Assembly (NCBI GenBank): GCA_964017045.1
Contig: OZ024794.1
Location: 52,295,608-52,359,607, forward strand
DNA length: 64,000 nt
Source of the DNA: Omphiscola glabra
Taxonomy: Eukaryota; Mollusca; Gastropoda; Lymnaeidae
Direction of reading: 5' to 3'
Shown: positions 12,398-24,777 of the stretch, in pieces
Position numbering within the stretch: position 1 is the first letter of the stretch
How the letters are laid out: every line of letters starts with the position of its first letter
The notes under the pieces: generated by a model
What the model was told of the DNA's origin: nothing
The model's database searches: none
Seen by the model: the letters and a program-made list of their open reading frames with translations, nothing else
Made by a program: the position numbers and the translations under genes

Positions 12398-12775
12398 GTG
12401 ATGTGTTCTTGTGCTGATCTCCCTGTGATGTGTTCTTGTGTTGTTCTCCCTGTGATGTGTTCTTGTGCTGATCTCCCTGTGATGTGTTCTTGTGTTGTTT
12501 TCCCTGTGATGTGTTCTTGTGTTGTTCTCCCTGTGATGTGCTCTTGTTCTGATCTCCCTGTGATGTGTTCTTGTGCTGTTCTCCCTGTGATGTGTTCTTG
12601 TGTTGATCTCCATGTGATGTGTTCTTGTGCTGATCTCCCTGTGATGTGTTCTTGTGTTGTTCTCCCAGTGATGTGTTCTTGTGTTGTTCTCCCTGTGATG
12701 TGTTCTTGTGCTGATCTCCCAGTGATGTGTTCTTGTGTTGTTCTCCCTGTGATGTGTTCTTGTGTTGTTCTCCCA
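12398..12775. repeat. 27 bp minisatellite, 14 copies
   Basis: Fourteen 27 bp units with core TGTGATGTGTTCTTGTG and a two-state block (CTGATCTCCC or TTGTTCTCCC). Unit length is a multiple of three, so ORFs of 86 to 156 codons are open on both strands (for example NTSQGEQHK-like on the minus strand). No start context, splice evidence or conserved protein supports coding. Confidence 0.92.
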
Positions 12776-13863
12776 GAGTTCCAGAGAACACCGTGACGGG
12801 TTATATAGGAACTTCTTGACACAAGGTTTGCGTCATAGTTATAGACGGCCATCAATGTCTTTCATGGGCCATGACTCTTTCAAGTCTAAAATTTCTCTAA
12901 CGTTAAAATTAAATTGAGACACTAAAATCTAAATTTTCTGTTTTCATCGGGAACGCAATAAAATATTTAATTTTACATTTCTTATTGTAGTTTCTGTTTT
13001 AAGAGGTTGTTTTTTTCTTATCTCTCCTTTGGGTCATCGGACATCTCTGTCCAACCTTGTGGCCTCATGAGCTTTGAAGATGTGATGAAAAACAATCTTT
13101 ACAAACAGGCCCTTTACACCAATGAGAGTGTGGTAAAGGCTGACAAGATAACCCATAGACATGTTATATTTACATCACTGAGGTCAGAGTTCAACTCTGC
13201 ACGCGATATTTAAAAATAAAGTACAATTATGTAGGGCGCGCATTTCAAGAACTCATTCTATACAACATCCGGGGCCCTGAACATTATGCAGCGTGAACTT
13301 ATGCTTTGAATCATCAGCGTCCAATGGCTTGGTGGGGGCTGGACAGTTAAACGCTAAAATGATAGATATAACCTATTTTTAACTGAATGCAAAAGTGCTA
13401 CATACACTCCTCCCCCACCCAACCCACGCACACCACAGTTTCCCTTTATCCCGTGACCCCTGCCCACCCCCACTCCACCCCATCTTGTATTCGCACTTTA
13501 ATTGACTCCGGAAATATTACTTGACTGAATTGCCATGACGCTCGGTCATAATGAGACAACGTCATGAATGTCACGCCCAATGGAAGATGCAAGAATTGCT
13601 TGGGAACTTTCAAACAGGAAATTGCCCCTTTTGTGAATTTAATCCGGATAGTTGTGAGTGGGATGACATTAGAAAAGGGGGGTGTGTGTGGGGTGGGGGG
13701 GGGATCCACATCTTGGCGATTAAAAAAACAACCACAAACAAAACAAAAGCGCAACCAACCAGTTGTGTGGTGGAGTTTTCTCGTTGATGTCGCAACAGTT
13801 GAGATTCAAACATCCTAACATCGGCTTTCACGGAATCATCCTTTTGGACACAGGCAATAAACA

Positions 13864-14424
13864 ATGTACGTCCAGCAATGAAAACTGTATGTCCGGCCAT
13901 GAAAACTGTATGCCCGGCCATTAAAACTGTGTGCCCGGCCATGAAAAATGTGTGCCCTGCCATGAAAACTGTGTGTCCGTCCGTAAAAACTGTGCCCGTC
14001 CATGAAAACTGTGTCTGTCCATGAAAACTGTATGTCCATGAAAACTGTATTCCAAGCAATGAAAACTGTGTCCGTCCATGAAAACTGTGTCTGTCCATGA
14101 AAACTGTGTCCGGCCATGAAAACTGTTTGTTCGGCCATGACAACTGTGTTTCCGTCCATGATAACTGTGTTTCCGTCCATGAAAACTTCATGCCCGGCCA
14201 TTAAAACTATATGTCCGTCCATGAAAACTGTATTTCCGGCCATGAAAACTGTATGTCCGGCCATGAAAACTGTGTGTCCGTCCATGGAAAATATGTCCGT
14301 CCATGAAAACTGTATGTCCGGCCATTAAAACTGTGTCCATCCATGAAATCTTTGTCCGGCCATTAAAACTGTATTTCCGGCCATTAAAACTGTATGTCCG
14401 GCCATTAAAACCGTATGTCCGGCA
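13864..14424. repeat. 18/21 bp minisatellite
   Basis: About 28 tandem copies of a unit built on CCATGAAAACTGTATGTCCGG. Full 21 bp and shortened 18 bp forms are interleaved, with GTCCGGCC, GTCCGTCC and GCCCGGCC variants. It generates long spurious frames on both strands. Confidence 0.9.
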
Positions 14425-15365
14425 AGGGACAGCAATGTCATAGAGATGGCGCCGTAAGACAGCTGAAAGGCAAGCACATCGCTCAAACAACTACAGCGAA
14501 CTTTGATACACGAGGATCATGTCTTCTTACCGAAACTTTGATTGATATTTCTATGTAAACTAAGCGTGCCATCGATATCAGGATATTGACACAAAAACTT
14601 GGGCCGCCAACAGATTAAATCAGATCCTCTATGTATTTTAGCTATAGAAGTACATAATATTATTATACAATATTCCTATCTCAGCTCATTAAATAGAAAA
14701 GGATGTTAAAACGAAAATCGGATTTCCGGTTGTCAGTTTTGAAATCGTTAAACGATTGTTAATTTTTACTAACCGATTATCAAATTATTTTTATAATGTT
14801 AAAAAGGGAGAAATATATATTTTTTACAATGTTAAAAAAATATATAGATATTATGTAAACCTATAGCAGATTTTTTTAAAATGTATTAATTGAAATATTA
14901 TTTTTTATAATACAGATGCTGTACGATGCATACAATCAATAGACCACTCCACCAATGCTTAACGTTTCTGACCATATCAGACACTGTTTCGGTTATCACC
15001 TGACCCGTGTTAAATAACTGTTGTAACTGAATTTATTTTAATTTTATTATTTTTTTGGGGTGGGGGTGGGGGGGTTTGGGGAGTGGTCATTTGTGGGTAT
15101 AGTGGTCGCCGTGTTATTGTAAGCGCCTATTCTGAAAAAGATGTGTGAAGGCCGATTGCAGTCTCACATCATGTTTCCCATCCCCCTCCCCACCTCTAAT
15201 GAGCAAAGCCTACAATGTAGTGGAACAAATATGTCGCCCCGCAAAAGAAAAAAAGAAATCATCCTGTGTGAACCGCCCTCTCCGCCCATTCTCCCTACGC
15301 CCCTGGAGGATATTATGGCATCACGGTGTCGCTGGTCGCTGGTGGTCTTATAAAATATATATTAT

Positions 15366-16420
15366 GTCGATCTGTCATGGCTGTGTGATCTGTCATGGCT
15401 GTGTGATCTTACATGGCTGTTTGATCTGACATGGCTGTGTGATCTGACATGGCTGTGTGATCTTACATGGCTGTGTGATCTGACATGGCTGTGTGATCTT
15501 ACATGGTTGTGTGATCTGACATGGCTGTGTGATCTGACATGGCTGTGTGATCTTACATGGCTGTGTGATCTAACATGGCTGTGCGATCTTACATGGCTGT
15601 TTGATCTGACATGGCTGTGTGATCTGACATTGCTGTTTGATCTGACATGGCTGTGTGATCTGACATGGCTGTGTGATCTTACATGGCTGTGTGATCTGAC
15701 ATGGCTGTGTGATCTGACATGGCTGTGTGATCTGACATGGCTGTGTGATCTGACATGGCTGTGGCTGTTTGATCTGACATGGCTGTGTGATCTTACATGG
15801 CTGTGTGATCTGACATGGCTGTGTGATCTGACATGGCTGTGTGATCTGACATGGCTGTGGCTGTTTGATCTGACATGGCTGTGTGATCTGACATGGCTGT
15901 GTGATCTGACATGGCTGTGTGATCTGACATGGCTGTGGCTGTTTGATCTGACATGGCTGTGGCTGTTTGATCTGACATGGCTGTGTGATCTGACATGGCT
16001 GTGTGATCTGACATGGCTGTGTGATCTGACATGGCTGTGTGATCAGACATGGCTGTGTGAGCTGACATGGCTGTGTGATCTGACATGGCTGTGTGATCTG
16101 ACATGGCTGTGTGATCTGACATGGCTGTGTGATCGGACATGGCTGTGTCATCTGACATGGCTGTGTGAGCTGACATGGCTGTGTGATCTGACATGGCTGT
16201 GTGATCTGACATGGCTGTGTGATCGGACATGGCTGTGTCATCTGACATGGCTGTGCGATCTGACATGGCTGTGCGATTTGACATGGCTGTGTCGTCTGAC
16301 ATGGCTGTGTGATCGGACATGGCTGTGTCATCTGACATGGCTGTGCGATCTGACATGGCTGTGCGATCTGACATGGCTGTGCGATCTGACATGGCTGTGT
16401 CATCTGACATGGCTGTGCAG
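15366..16420. repeat. 18 bp minisatellite, about 58 copies
   Basis: About 1.05 kb of tandem GATCTGACATGGCTGTGT. Some units carry an extra GGCTGT (a 6 bp internal expansion, for example at 15760, 15860, 15940 and 15960). Variants cluster regionally: GATCTTACA to the left, GATCGGACA, GTCATCTGACA and GCGATCTGACA to the right. A 325-codon plus frame (CDLTWL repeats) and a 285-codon minus frame are products of the 18 bp period. I see no domain or signal peptide. Confidence 0.93.
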
Positions 16421-16654
16421 GATGCATTGTAAATACGGGTCAAAACCCTTCCCTCCCCAGAAAAAACATGCATTTATTTCTTAGCACACAAAAATCTCGG
16501 GAAAGCCATTCCTATATGTTCCGGCAGAACTCGAGTCCTGATTGTAAAAACCGATAACTGATTTAAAACCGTCCACCTAAAACCAATAACCAGTTTGTCA
16601 AAAAAATATTTAAAAACTATATTAACACCACTATTTCAGCCAAAATGATGAACT

Positions 16655-16940
16655 CTTCATATCAGCTCACTAATATATACCTACTGTAGAAAAACAATCT
16701 TTATATCAGCTCACTAATGAGATACCTACTGTAGAAACACAATATTTATATCAGCTCACTAGTAGATACCTACTGTAGAAACACAATCTTTATATCAGCT
16801 CACTAGTAGATAACTACTGTCGAAACACAATCTTTATATCAGCTCACTAGTAGATAACTACTGTCGAAACACAATCTTTATATCAGCTCACTAGTAGATA
16901 CCTACTGAAGAAACACAATCTTTATATCAGCTCTACAATG
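16655..16940. repeat. 44 bp tandem repeat, 6 copies
   Basis: Six copies of a 44 bp unit containing TTTATATCAGCTCACTAGTAG, ATACCTACTGTAG and AAACACAATC. A further remnant (GTATCAGCTCACCAGGATAC) lies at 17260-17285, beyond an intervening insertion-like stretch. Confidence 0.88.
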
Positions 16941-19203
16941 TATCAATACTAAATACGTCACATTGGTAAATGGTGTCGGTGGGCCTTCGAGTGTGATCTC
17001 TTAATGCCCCCCCCCCCCCCCCCGCTGTCACACCCCAAAACAGGCCAGACGCCGGGAACCTCCCTCCTGGCCTGGGGGACGCCCCGTCAGCCGAAACCGC
17101 TGCGTTTAAAGCTTTCGCAGCCGACTCTGCCAGAGGATTGGGGCGGGTTTTCTTCCACTCCGGAGGAAATGATGTGGCGTTACCACCACCACCACCACCC
17201 CACTTGCCCAGGGAGTCTTTCGGTCGGGACTACAATAGTATCAATATGGTTACCTTCTTTGTATCAGCTCACCAGGATACCTTTACTATAGAAATACCCA
17301 ATACGCCGCCGTTAACGCAGTCTTATTTACCCACCACAACCCACGCCGGGAAGAAATCTAACCGTCGATAGGTAGGTAGGTCAAACAGTTCGATGACTCA
17401 TCTTGACTGTCACGACCCGTCAATTTATGGCCAGTTTTATATTTTATTTACAACCTTTTTCCGATTTTTAAAAACACTGCCCCACATTGTTGCTGTTCGA
17501 TTCACGTCTGTAATTAAACTGTCGAGATTGTGCTAGTGAATACCTTGAAAAATATCCCTTACACGTAAGCAATACATATTTGTTTCAAATACACTTAGAT
17601 CAGCGTTTCTCAATCAGGGGCGCCCGCATACCCTGGGGTGTAGGAGGCAGTGTCGGGCGTGCCGAAGGTCCAGAAAATCAGGCTTATTCACATTACTATT
17701 AGCAACTTTTTTTTAAAATCGTGGTGAAGGGGTGTAGGAAATATTGTTTGAAATCAAAATGGGGCACGGCGCTGCAAAATACTTTAGAACCATCGACTTA
17801 GTTCTTTCTAATGAATTTATTTTTTTAAATATGCACACAAATATCACCCAGGGAGACTTTTAATAGGAATTGCTTATATCGTGGGTGATTACCAAGGGCA
17901 GAACATTATGATTGTATTTCGTTACCTGATTCATTTTTTAATTCTTAATTTTTTTTTTATTGATACATTTTTAAAAGTAAAAATTTAATTTGATTCATGT
18001 AAATCAGTGACTGCAAGTATTTTTGACTCGCGGAACCCTATGTAGGAGTCTCCTCTCCCTCTCTATGTTTTCAAGTCCATTGAGGGTTTATGATGAGAGT
18101 AGGGAAGGGGCGGCGGTCGCGGAGCTCCTAAGAAGGGCGAGAGGACCCCCTTAATGGGCTTCGCGGAGCTCCGGTTGGCAACAAGTGATATAGACACCAA
18201 CCATCTAGCTTCTAAGGGGAATGGTGAGTCCCCCCCCCCCAAGACGACGTCTTAGTGACGTCATTACATTTAGAGGGCAAGACAAAGGGAGGCCTTCAAA
18301 AGTGGATTAACCCTGGGGCCCCCCTACACCTCTCAGCGGCCTTTAATAAATTGGTTTTTATAACCTTTGCACATTGCATGTTGACGGAGTTAGGTTGAGA
18401 TTGTTGTGCGTTCGGAGGGGGGGGGGGGCGCTCTGTGTTGAAGTAATATTATTCTTACTTGCCTCATCAAATAAATATGTGTTCCTCTAGACTTTGTGAG
18501 TATTTACGTGAAACAAAAATACCCAAGGTAAATCTCATGTGGCGTTCAGGACACATGTAAATTTCAGCATTTATCTCCCTACAACAGGGAGCCTATGTAC
18601 AGAGAGCCTACATAGGCTCACTTCAAAATTTAAACAACCCTTAAAATACAAAGTTTTTCCCCTGAAATACTTTATAAAATGTAGCATCGAGTGATGAGGG
18701 GTGGGGGATGAGGGGTGGGGCTGAAAATTTGAAAAGGCATGCGTACAAGTATGCACTTTATAAGAACCCCAGTTAGTCTCCCCCCCTCCCACCACCACTA
18801 ACCGCACAATATTTTCACGAGTTTCGGCTATATTAATATTCTAATGACCCACCCGTTTTACACCGCAGATTTATTTCTCCAACTATTTCTTAAAAACCAA
18901 CTAAAATAAGACCAACCAAAAGTACTTGCGAAATATATATTTAAAAATCTCATTTAGCGCAGTTGTCGGGAATTTTATTTCGTGAAATCAGGGTCATCAT
19001 CTTCCCCTTGAAAAACAGGAAAAGCTGATTTTTGGGGGGTTGGCGGTGGGGCCCAACATTGTGCTATCACCGGCAAGGAATCTACATGCCACGTTTCAGC
19101 TTGATAGATTGACGGGAAGCGGGCCAATTTGCCAAATGTTGTTCTAAATACTCAAAAAGAATTTAATATAAAGTTGTTGTTTTTGTAAATGTATACGACT
19201 GAA

Positions 19204-19390
19204 CAAGGCAGGCAGATATGTCTCGGCAACAAGGCAGGCAGATATGTCTCGGCAACAAGGCAGGCAGATATGTCTCGGCAACAAGGCAGGCAGATATGTC
19301 TCGGCAACAAGGCAGGCAGATATGTATCGGCAACAAGGCAGGCAGATATGTCGCGGCAACAAGGCAGGCAGATATGTCTCGACAACAACT
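19204..19390. repeat. 26 bp minisatellite, 7 copies
   Basis: Seven near-identical copies of a 26 bp unit (AAGGCAGGCAGATATGTCTC plus GGCAAC). All reading frames on both strands stay open only because of the repeat. Confidence 0.92.
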
Positions 19391-19603
19391 GACATATTTT
19401 TTACAAACATAACGAAGCTCATTGGTTGGGACAAAGCGTAAAGCATGAAAGATGTGTAGGCCTGTGGGATGTTCTTGTCTCGTAGTTCATCTTTCTATTT
19501 CATACCATCCAAAGTTTAAATAATAATAATACCTATACAAGACACGTTATGAAATATAAATTATCATGAAAGCTTAGGCTATTCCTTCAACAACAACTCG
19601 TCT

Positions 19604-20012
19604 TCTAACCGTGTCCTCGAACTGTGTCTTCTATTCGTGTCTTCTAGTGGTGTCTTCTAACCGTGTCTTTGAACTGTGTCTATGTGTCTTCCGTGTCTTC
19701 TAATCGTGTCTTCTAATCGTGTCTTCTAACCGTGTCTTCTAAGCGTGTCGTTTAATTGTGTCTTCTAACGTGTCTTCTAACCATGTCTTCTAACCGTGTC
19801 CTCGAACTGTGTCTTATGTCTCTTCCATGTCTTCTAACCGTGTCTTCTAGCCATGTCTTCTAACCGTGTCCTCGAACTGTGTCTTATGTGTCTTCCATGT
19901 CTTCTAACTGTGTCTTCTAGCCATGTCTTCTAACCGTGTCCTCGAACTGGGTCTTATGTGTCTTCCGTGTCTTCTAACCGTGTCTTCTAACTGTGACTTT
20001 TAACCTTGTTTT
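19604..20012. repeat. ~13 bp minisatellite with longer period
   Basis: Repeats of GTGTCTTCTAACC with a longer module (GTCCTCGAACTGTGTCTTATG, TCTTCCATGTC) recurring about every 65 bp near 19798, 19866 and 19938. A simple repeat has thus been amplified again as a larger block. Confidence 0.85.
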
Positions 20013-20794
20013 TTTCTCCACCAAATTTCCCATTTAACAATTGTAGGCTCGTCCTTTCCACCTGAGTATTTTATTATCATTAATTTTAGTTTTCATGACA
20101 CACTAAGCAAATGTTTGTTGTTTTTTTTTTAAAACTGGTTATGTGGCAAAATTTATGAACGGGATAATCTATATTATTGAATCGTTGTTTCAACAATTTA
20201 TTGAATTTTTTATCGTATCTATCTATTTACAATAGTGTCTTAACTTCAATGTAAACATGTTTACATTAAAAGCAAATTTAAAAAGTCTTTGAAACAAAAT
20301 CCCAGTTTTTAAGTTAATGAATACGATATGAGCAGATTATAAGGGCAGATTATAAGAGCAATGGTTAGGGGCGAGCTTATGTTCCAAATTTTAAATAATT
20401 AAATTTACTTATCTACCTATCTAAATAAATATGTCAACATAGTAAATGTTGGTACACGCACTTTTAAACTGTTGTAATAAAGAATTGTTTATACGTGTTC
20501 CAAGATACTGTTTGTTGGGGGTCGGGTTGTAAGGCGGGGTGGGGGTGTCGGGGGTGGGGTATAATTCCCACGTACAGTGGGATATTGTGTGTTTGTGGGG
20601 CGGAGGGATAATTCCCACGTACGGTAAGATAGACTTAACGAAGTGTAGAAGGTCGTCGCATTCCTAAGTTGTGACGGGAAAATGTACTGTCAAACATTGC
20701 CGTGGGGTTTATAACCTGGGCCTCTTGTTTCTCTATGTTGAAATGTAGTAAGCCTGACACCAGTCAACCGTGTATTGCTGCTATATATTGCTCC

Positions 20795-21440
20795 CCCTCG
20801 ATCTCCCTCCCTCTCAATCTCCCTCCCTCTCTCCCTCTATGTCCCTCTCCTTACCTATCCCTCTCCCTCTCCCTCTTCATCTCCCTCCCTCTTCATCTCC
20901 CTCCCTCTCTCCCTCTCTATCCCTCTCACTCCCTCTATCTCCCTCCCTCTCCCTCTCCTTACCTATCCTCTCTCTCCCCCTCTCTCTCTCCCTCTCTCTC
21001 TCCCTCTCTCTCTCCCTCTCTCTCTCTCTCCCTCTCCTTACCTATCCTTATCTCTCACTCTCCCTCTCCTTACCTATCCTTATCTCCCTCTCTCTCTCCC
21101 TCTCCTTACCTATCCTTATCTCCCTCTCTCTCCCTCTCCTTACCAATCCTTATCTCCCTCCCTCTCCCTCTCCTTACCTATCCTTATCTCCCTCTCTCTC
21201 CTTTTCCCTCTCCTTACCTATCCTTATCTCCCTCTCTCTCCCTCTCCTTACCTATCCTTATCTCCCTCTCTCTCTCCCTCTCCTTACCTATCCTTATCTC
21301 CCTCTCTCTCCCTCTCTCTCTCCCTCTCCCTCTCCTTACCTATCCTTATCTAAATCTCTCTCCCTCTCCTTACCTATCCTTATCTCCCTCTCTCTCCCCT
21401 CTCTCTCTCCCTCACCCCTCCCTCTCTCTGTCACTCTCAC
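20795..21440. repeat. CT-rich satellite with ~34 bp period
   Basis: A pyrimidine tract of CTCCCTCTCTCTC blocks punctuated by CCTTACCTATCCTTATCTCC. It gives long Ser/Leu/Pro frames in all three plus frames. It is a strong homopurine-homopyrimidine tract, so triplex or H-DNA formation is possible. Confidence 0.9.
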
Positions 21441-21536
21441 ATAGACTACATTCACTAATGGACACACACACTTGCCCTGTTCCACTATTTCGTTTTTATT
21501 TTACATAATATGTAACTGTGCTGATGTAATTAGTTT

Positions 21537-22225
21537 TAGTATACAAGTGAGCGTAGAGATAACATATACAAGTGAGCGTAGAGATAACGTATACAAGTGA
21601 AGGTAGAGATAACCTATACAAGTGAAGGTAGAGATAACGTATACAAGTGAAGGTAGAGATAGCGTATACAAGTGAAGGTAGAGATAACGTATACAAGTGA
21701 GCGTAGAGATAACGTATACAAGTGAGCGTAGAGATAACGTATACAAGTGATCGTAGAGATGACGTATACAAGTGAGCGTAGAGATAACGTATACAAGTGA
21801 GCGTAGAGATAAAGTATACAAGTGATAGTAGAGATAACGTATACAAGTGAGCGTAGAGATAACGTATACAAGTGAGCGTAGAGATAACGTATACAAGTGA
21901 GCGTAGAGATAACGTATACAAGTGAGCGTAGAGATAACGTATACAAGTGAAGGTAGAGATAACGTATACAAGTGAGCGTAGAGATAACGTATACAAGTGA
22001 GCGTAGAGATAACGTATACAAGTGAAGGTAGAGATAACGTATACAAGTGATCGTAGAGATAACGTATACAAGTGAAGGTAGAGATAACGTATACAAGTGA
22101 GCGTAGAGATAACGTATACAAGTGATCGTAGAGATAACGTATACAAGTGAGCGTAGAGATAACGTATACAAGTGAAGGTAGAGATAACGTATACAAGTGA
22201 AGGTAGAGATAACGTATACAAGTGA
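21537..22225. repeat. 25 bp minisatellite, about 27 copies
   Basis: About 27 copies of a 25 bp unit (TATACAAGTGAGCGTAGAGA plus TAACG). The only frequent variation is the trinucleotide after AAGTGA (GCG, AGG or TCG). Because 25 is not a multiple of three, three units encode a 25-residue super-repeat. All three minus frames are open for 185 to 253 codons. No domain is recognisable. Confidence 0.92.
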
Positions 22226-22449
22226 TCGTTGACTTTATTGGAAAAGCTCACACACAAGCTCTCTTATAAATTCCGGGGTTGAATTTCAGAAGATGTTGGT
22301 TTGATTGATTTCACCACCTGGTGGCAAGTTTCTCAGATGAGATCAAAGAAGCTGGCCTTTGTGGTTGTTATTATTATTAATATTTTCACAAACTTGTGAA
22401 TGTTTGCCTGAGAGTGAATGTGAGACGCGTCATGTTACTCATGACTCGC

Positions 22450-22645
22450 ATTGCATTAGGGGGCATAATTTCAACGTTAGGGGGTATAATTTCAACGTTA
22501 GGGGGCATAATTTCAACGTTAGGGGGCATAATTTCAACGTTAGGGGCATATTTTCAACGTTGGGGGCATAATTTCAACGTTAGGGGGCATAATTTCAACG
22601 TTAGGGGGCATAATTTCAACGTTAGGGGGCATAATTTCAACGTTG
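22450..22645. repeat. 21 bp minisatellite, 9 copies
   Basis: Nine copies of GGGGGCATAATTTCAACGTT plus A. One copy is a base shorter in its G run (about 22541). Confidence 0.9.
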
Positions 22646-22849
22646 TACATCTAGTCAAGGTTGTGACCAACTAAAAGCTTTCATTTCGGGATGTGTTTCA
22701 ACAGTTGACTTAAATGTCTTCAAGTAGTTTTTTTCAAATGTCTATTTTTAGAACCTCCATTATAGAATTATTTAAATTTGCGAAATATTGCTTTTAATGA
22801 TATTCATTGCTTTTGATAATTTTTTTTAATGTTTTGTCTTTCACTGTTT

Positions 22850-23722
22850 ACAAGAGTAACTGTGTGAGGGTATCATGCACTGGGGGTTGGAAGGCCTGGG
22901 GCAATAGACGCAAATGAGTCAAGTGTTGTCGCCTCAACCGTTCCTTTTGAAAGCTTGTTCCAGTCCCTGATTGTCTTTGGCAGGAATAAGCAGTTCCTAT
23001 ACTGGCTTCTCGCTGGTATGAGCCGGAACTGCTTGTCATGGCCTCGTCGCTCTCTATGGGGGAGGGGGCGAGTTTCTGTTTAGTGCCAGAGCAGTGGACT
23101 AGCCCATTATTTATCTTGTAAATCATGGAGAGCCTGGATAGTCGTCGTCTTTCTTCCAATAGTGACAAGTCCAGAGTTTCCAGCATGACTAGAGGTACTC
23201 CTGTAACGGTTCTCGACAAAGCGTGCTGCCCGTCGCTGTACTTCTTCCAACCTGTCGATGCTCTTCTGGGTGAATGGATCCCAGACCGAAGATGCATAAT
23301 CTAAAAGCGGCCGGACAAAGGCTTTATAGGCTCTTTCTTTCACACTGTAGATGGTGATCTTTAGATTACGCCTTAAGAACCCCAGGGTCTTGTTTGGCCG
23401 GTTGCACACATTATTAACATGCTCGTCCCAGCGGACGTCTCTTTGAATGGTAACACCCAGGTACTTTACGGAGGCAACTGACTCAAGTAAATGGCCATGA
23501 AATTCATAGTGGTCGTGTAGAGGAGTACAACTTCTAGTGACTGACAGTGTCTGGCACTTGGCTGGATGAAATTCCATGTCCCAGCTCGCTTTCCACTCAG
23601 CTAACCGATTGAGATCATGTTGTAGCTGGTCCGCCGCTCCCTCAGAGGCCATAAACACATCCCTACTTGTTAAGAATAGAAGTATTGCAACAACACAGCA
23701 TGTTTTGAACTCGAATTTCTTC
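22850..23722 (-). pseudogene. LINE pol fragment (CR1/Jockey-like RT C-terminus)
   Basis: Read on the minus strand from about 23722, the translation has the C-terminal part of a non-LTR retrotransposon reverse transcriptase. It shows a KYLGVTIQ-type motif, then LGFLRRNLK, then a VRPLLDYASSVWDP segment and an RRAARFV segment, as in the thumb region of CR1/Jockey pol proteins. The reading frame shifts near 23150-23200 into a second frame ending about 22850, so it is broken. The palm and YADD motifs, the endonuclease and ORF1 are absent. It is therefore a 5'-truncated dead copy. Clade assignment is by pattern memory only. Confidence 0.85.
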
Positions 23723-23767
23723 AACAGTGCGTGAGTGTATGCGTCTATATGTCTTGCAAATTATAAA

Positions 23768-24170
23768 TCTTGAAAAATACTGTAATCTTGAACTAAACTG
23801 TAATCTTGAACTATACTTTAATCTTGAACTATACTGTAATCTTGAAAAATACTGTAATCTTGAACTAAACTGTAATCTTGAACTATACTGTTATCTTGAA
23901 CTATACTGTAATCTAAATAAACTGTAAACTTGAACAAAACTGTAATATTGAACAATAGTATAATCTTGAACTATACTGTAATCTTGAACTATACTGTAAT
24001 CTTGAACTAAACTGTAATCTTGAACTATACTGTAATCTTGAACTATACTGTAATCTTGAACTATACTGTAGTCTTGAACTATACTGTAATCTTGAACTAT
24101 ACTGAAATCTTGAACTATACTGTAATCTTGAATAAAACGTGGTTTTGAATAAAACTGTTATCTTGAACAA
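23768..24170. repeat. 18 bp minisatellite, about 22 copies
   Basis: Tandem copies of CTTGAACTATACTGTAAT, with AAATAC, AAAC and AAAAC variants. Both strands have repeat-driven open frames. Confidence 0.9.
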
Positions 24171-24589
24171 GACATCCGTAGCCGAGAAACAAAGATTCAT
24201 TGCGTGCCAAGGTCGACTCATCCAGTTGTCATGCAAAATTCTGTTGACTCAGTACGCTGCACAACTTATCTCCAATATTCTCAGACATTTCATCTATACG
24301 CCTTTGCAATGAACAGTTCCTGCGAGGCATCATCTTACTCCTTTTCTGACTACTGACGTTAGCCCTGTTTCCGGCTAATACTCTTTCCTTTATTTATGTT
24401 TGTAGTTTCTTTCATTAAATGAAGATCCTATAAGTATTTGAAATGATTTGTGTATAGTTGTATCGTTTTTGGAGACTTAATGCAAGACAATACTCAAAAC
24501 ATCAACTGGCTGCTGTTGGGATGAGTTCTTCGCCGATCGTCTCTAGAGTTAGCAATCAACAATGAAATGGTGTTCGGTGCATGAAGTCC

Positions 24590-24777
24590 CAGTGGCGTAG
24601 CTAGCTTAACTCGCGCCCGGGGCACAATACCTTTTTAGCGCCCCCAATACCTTTTTAGCGCCCCCCCCCATTCGAAAATCATACAATATTATAGTAAAAT
24701 ATACCATTTGGCGCCCCTTTTGTGAGTAGCGTCCGGGGCATGATGCCCCCCCTTTCCCCCCCCTCACTACGCCACTG
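24590..24777. mobile_element. MITE of the CAGTGGCGTAGC family, young copy A
   Basis: It starts CAGTGGCGTAGCTAGC and ends CTCACTACGCCACTG. The flanks TGAAGTCC (24582-24589) and TGAAATCC (24778-24785) match at 7 of 8, an 8 bp duplication as in hAT elements. The interior is very similar to the copies at 28491 and 29152. The short minus-strand ORF inside is not a gene. Confidence 0.85.

Larger units (their letters stand above)
7801..15365. other. Non-coding DNA between repeats
   Basis: Outside the listed elements I find no gene. The stretches 8533-10267 and 10468-11014 carry G or C homopolymers near 8642, 8719, 8797, 9574 and 10502. The stretches 11141-12397, 12776-13863 and 14425-15365 are ordinary AT-rich DNA. 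A GC-rich patch near 11635-11700 (GGGCCGGATGAACC) resembles a hAT-type relic. An open frame at 13067-13213 has no recognisable homology. Confidence 0.45.
16941..24589. other. Non-coding DNA between repeats
   Basis: Gaps outside listed features hold no supportable gene. The stretch 16990-17160 is C- and GC-rich. A hAT-like terminus (CAGCGTTTCTCAATCAGGGG) starts near 17602. Another hAT-like patch lies at 18005-18185 (CAGTGACTGCAAG to GGAGCTCCGGTTGGCAACAA). The stretches 18190-19203 and 20011-20794 are AT-rich with C or G runs. Confidence 0.45.

Noticed and set aside
12353..12855. 156-codon ORF with EHITGRTTQ repeats
   Set aside because: It is driven by the 27 bp array. The 140-codon minus frame and 132-codon plus frame of the same array are equally open.
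13007..13213. 68-codon ORF as a host exon
   Set aside because: No recognisable homology and no convincing splice sites at both ends.
15507..16484. 325-codon ORF as a repetitive secreted or structural protein
   Set aside because: The unit is 18 bp, so any frame without a stop in one unit stays open. The minus strand is open for 285 codons for the same reason. No signal peptide, flanking exon or domain is seen.
20702..21508. 268-codon Ser/Leu/Pro-rich ORF
   Set aside because: It is the translation of a CT-rich satellite. Three overlapping plus frames are all open.
21496..22257. 253-codon membrane-like ORF on the minus strand
   Set aside because: All three minus frames of the 25 bp array are open and look hydrophobic. 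This is a repeat artefact.
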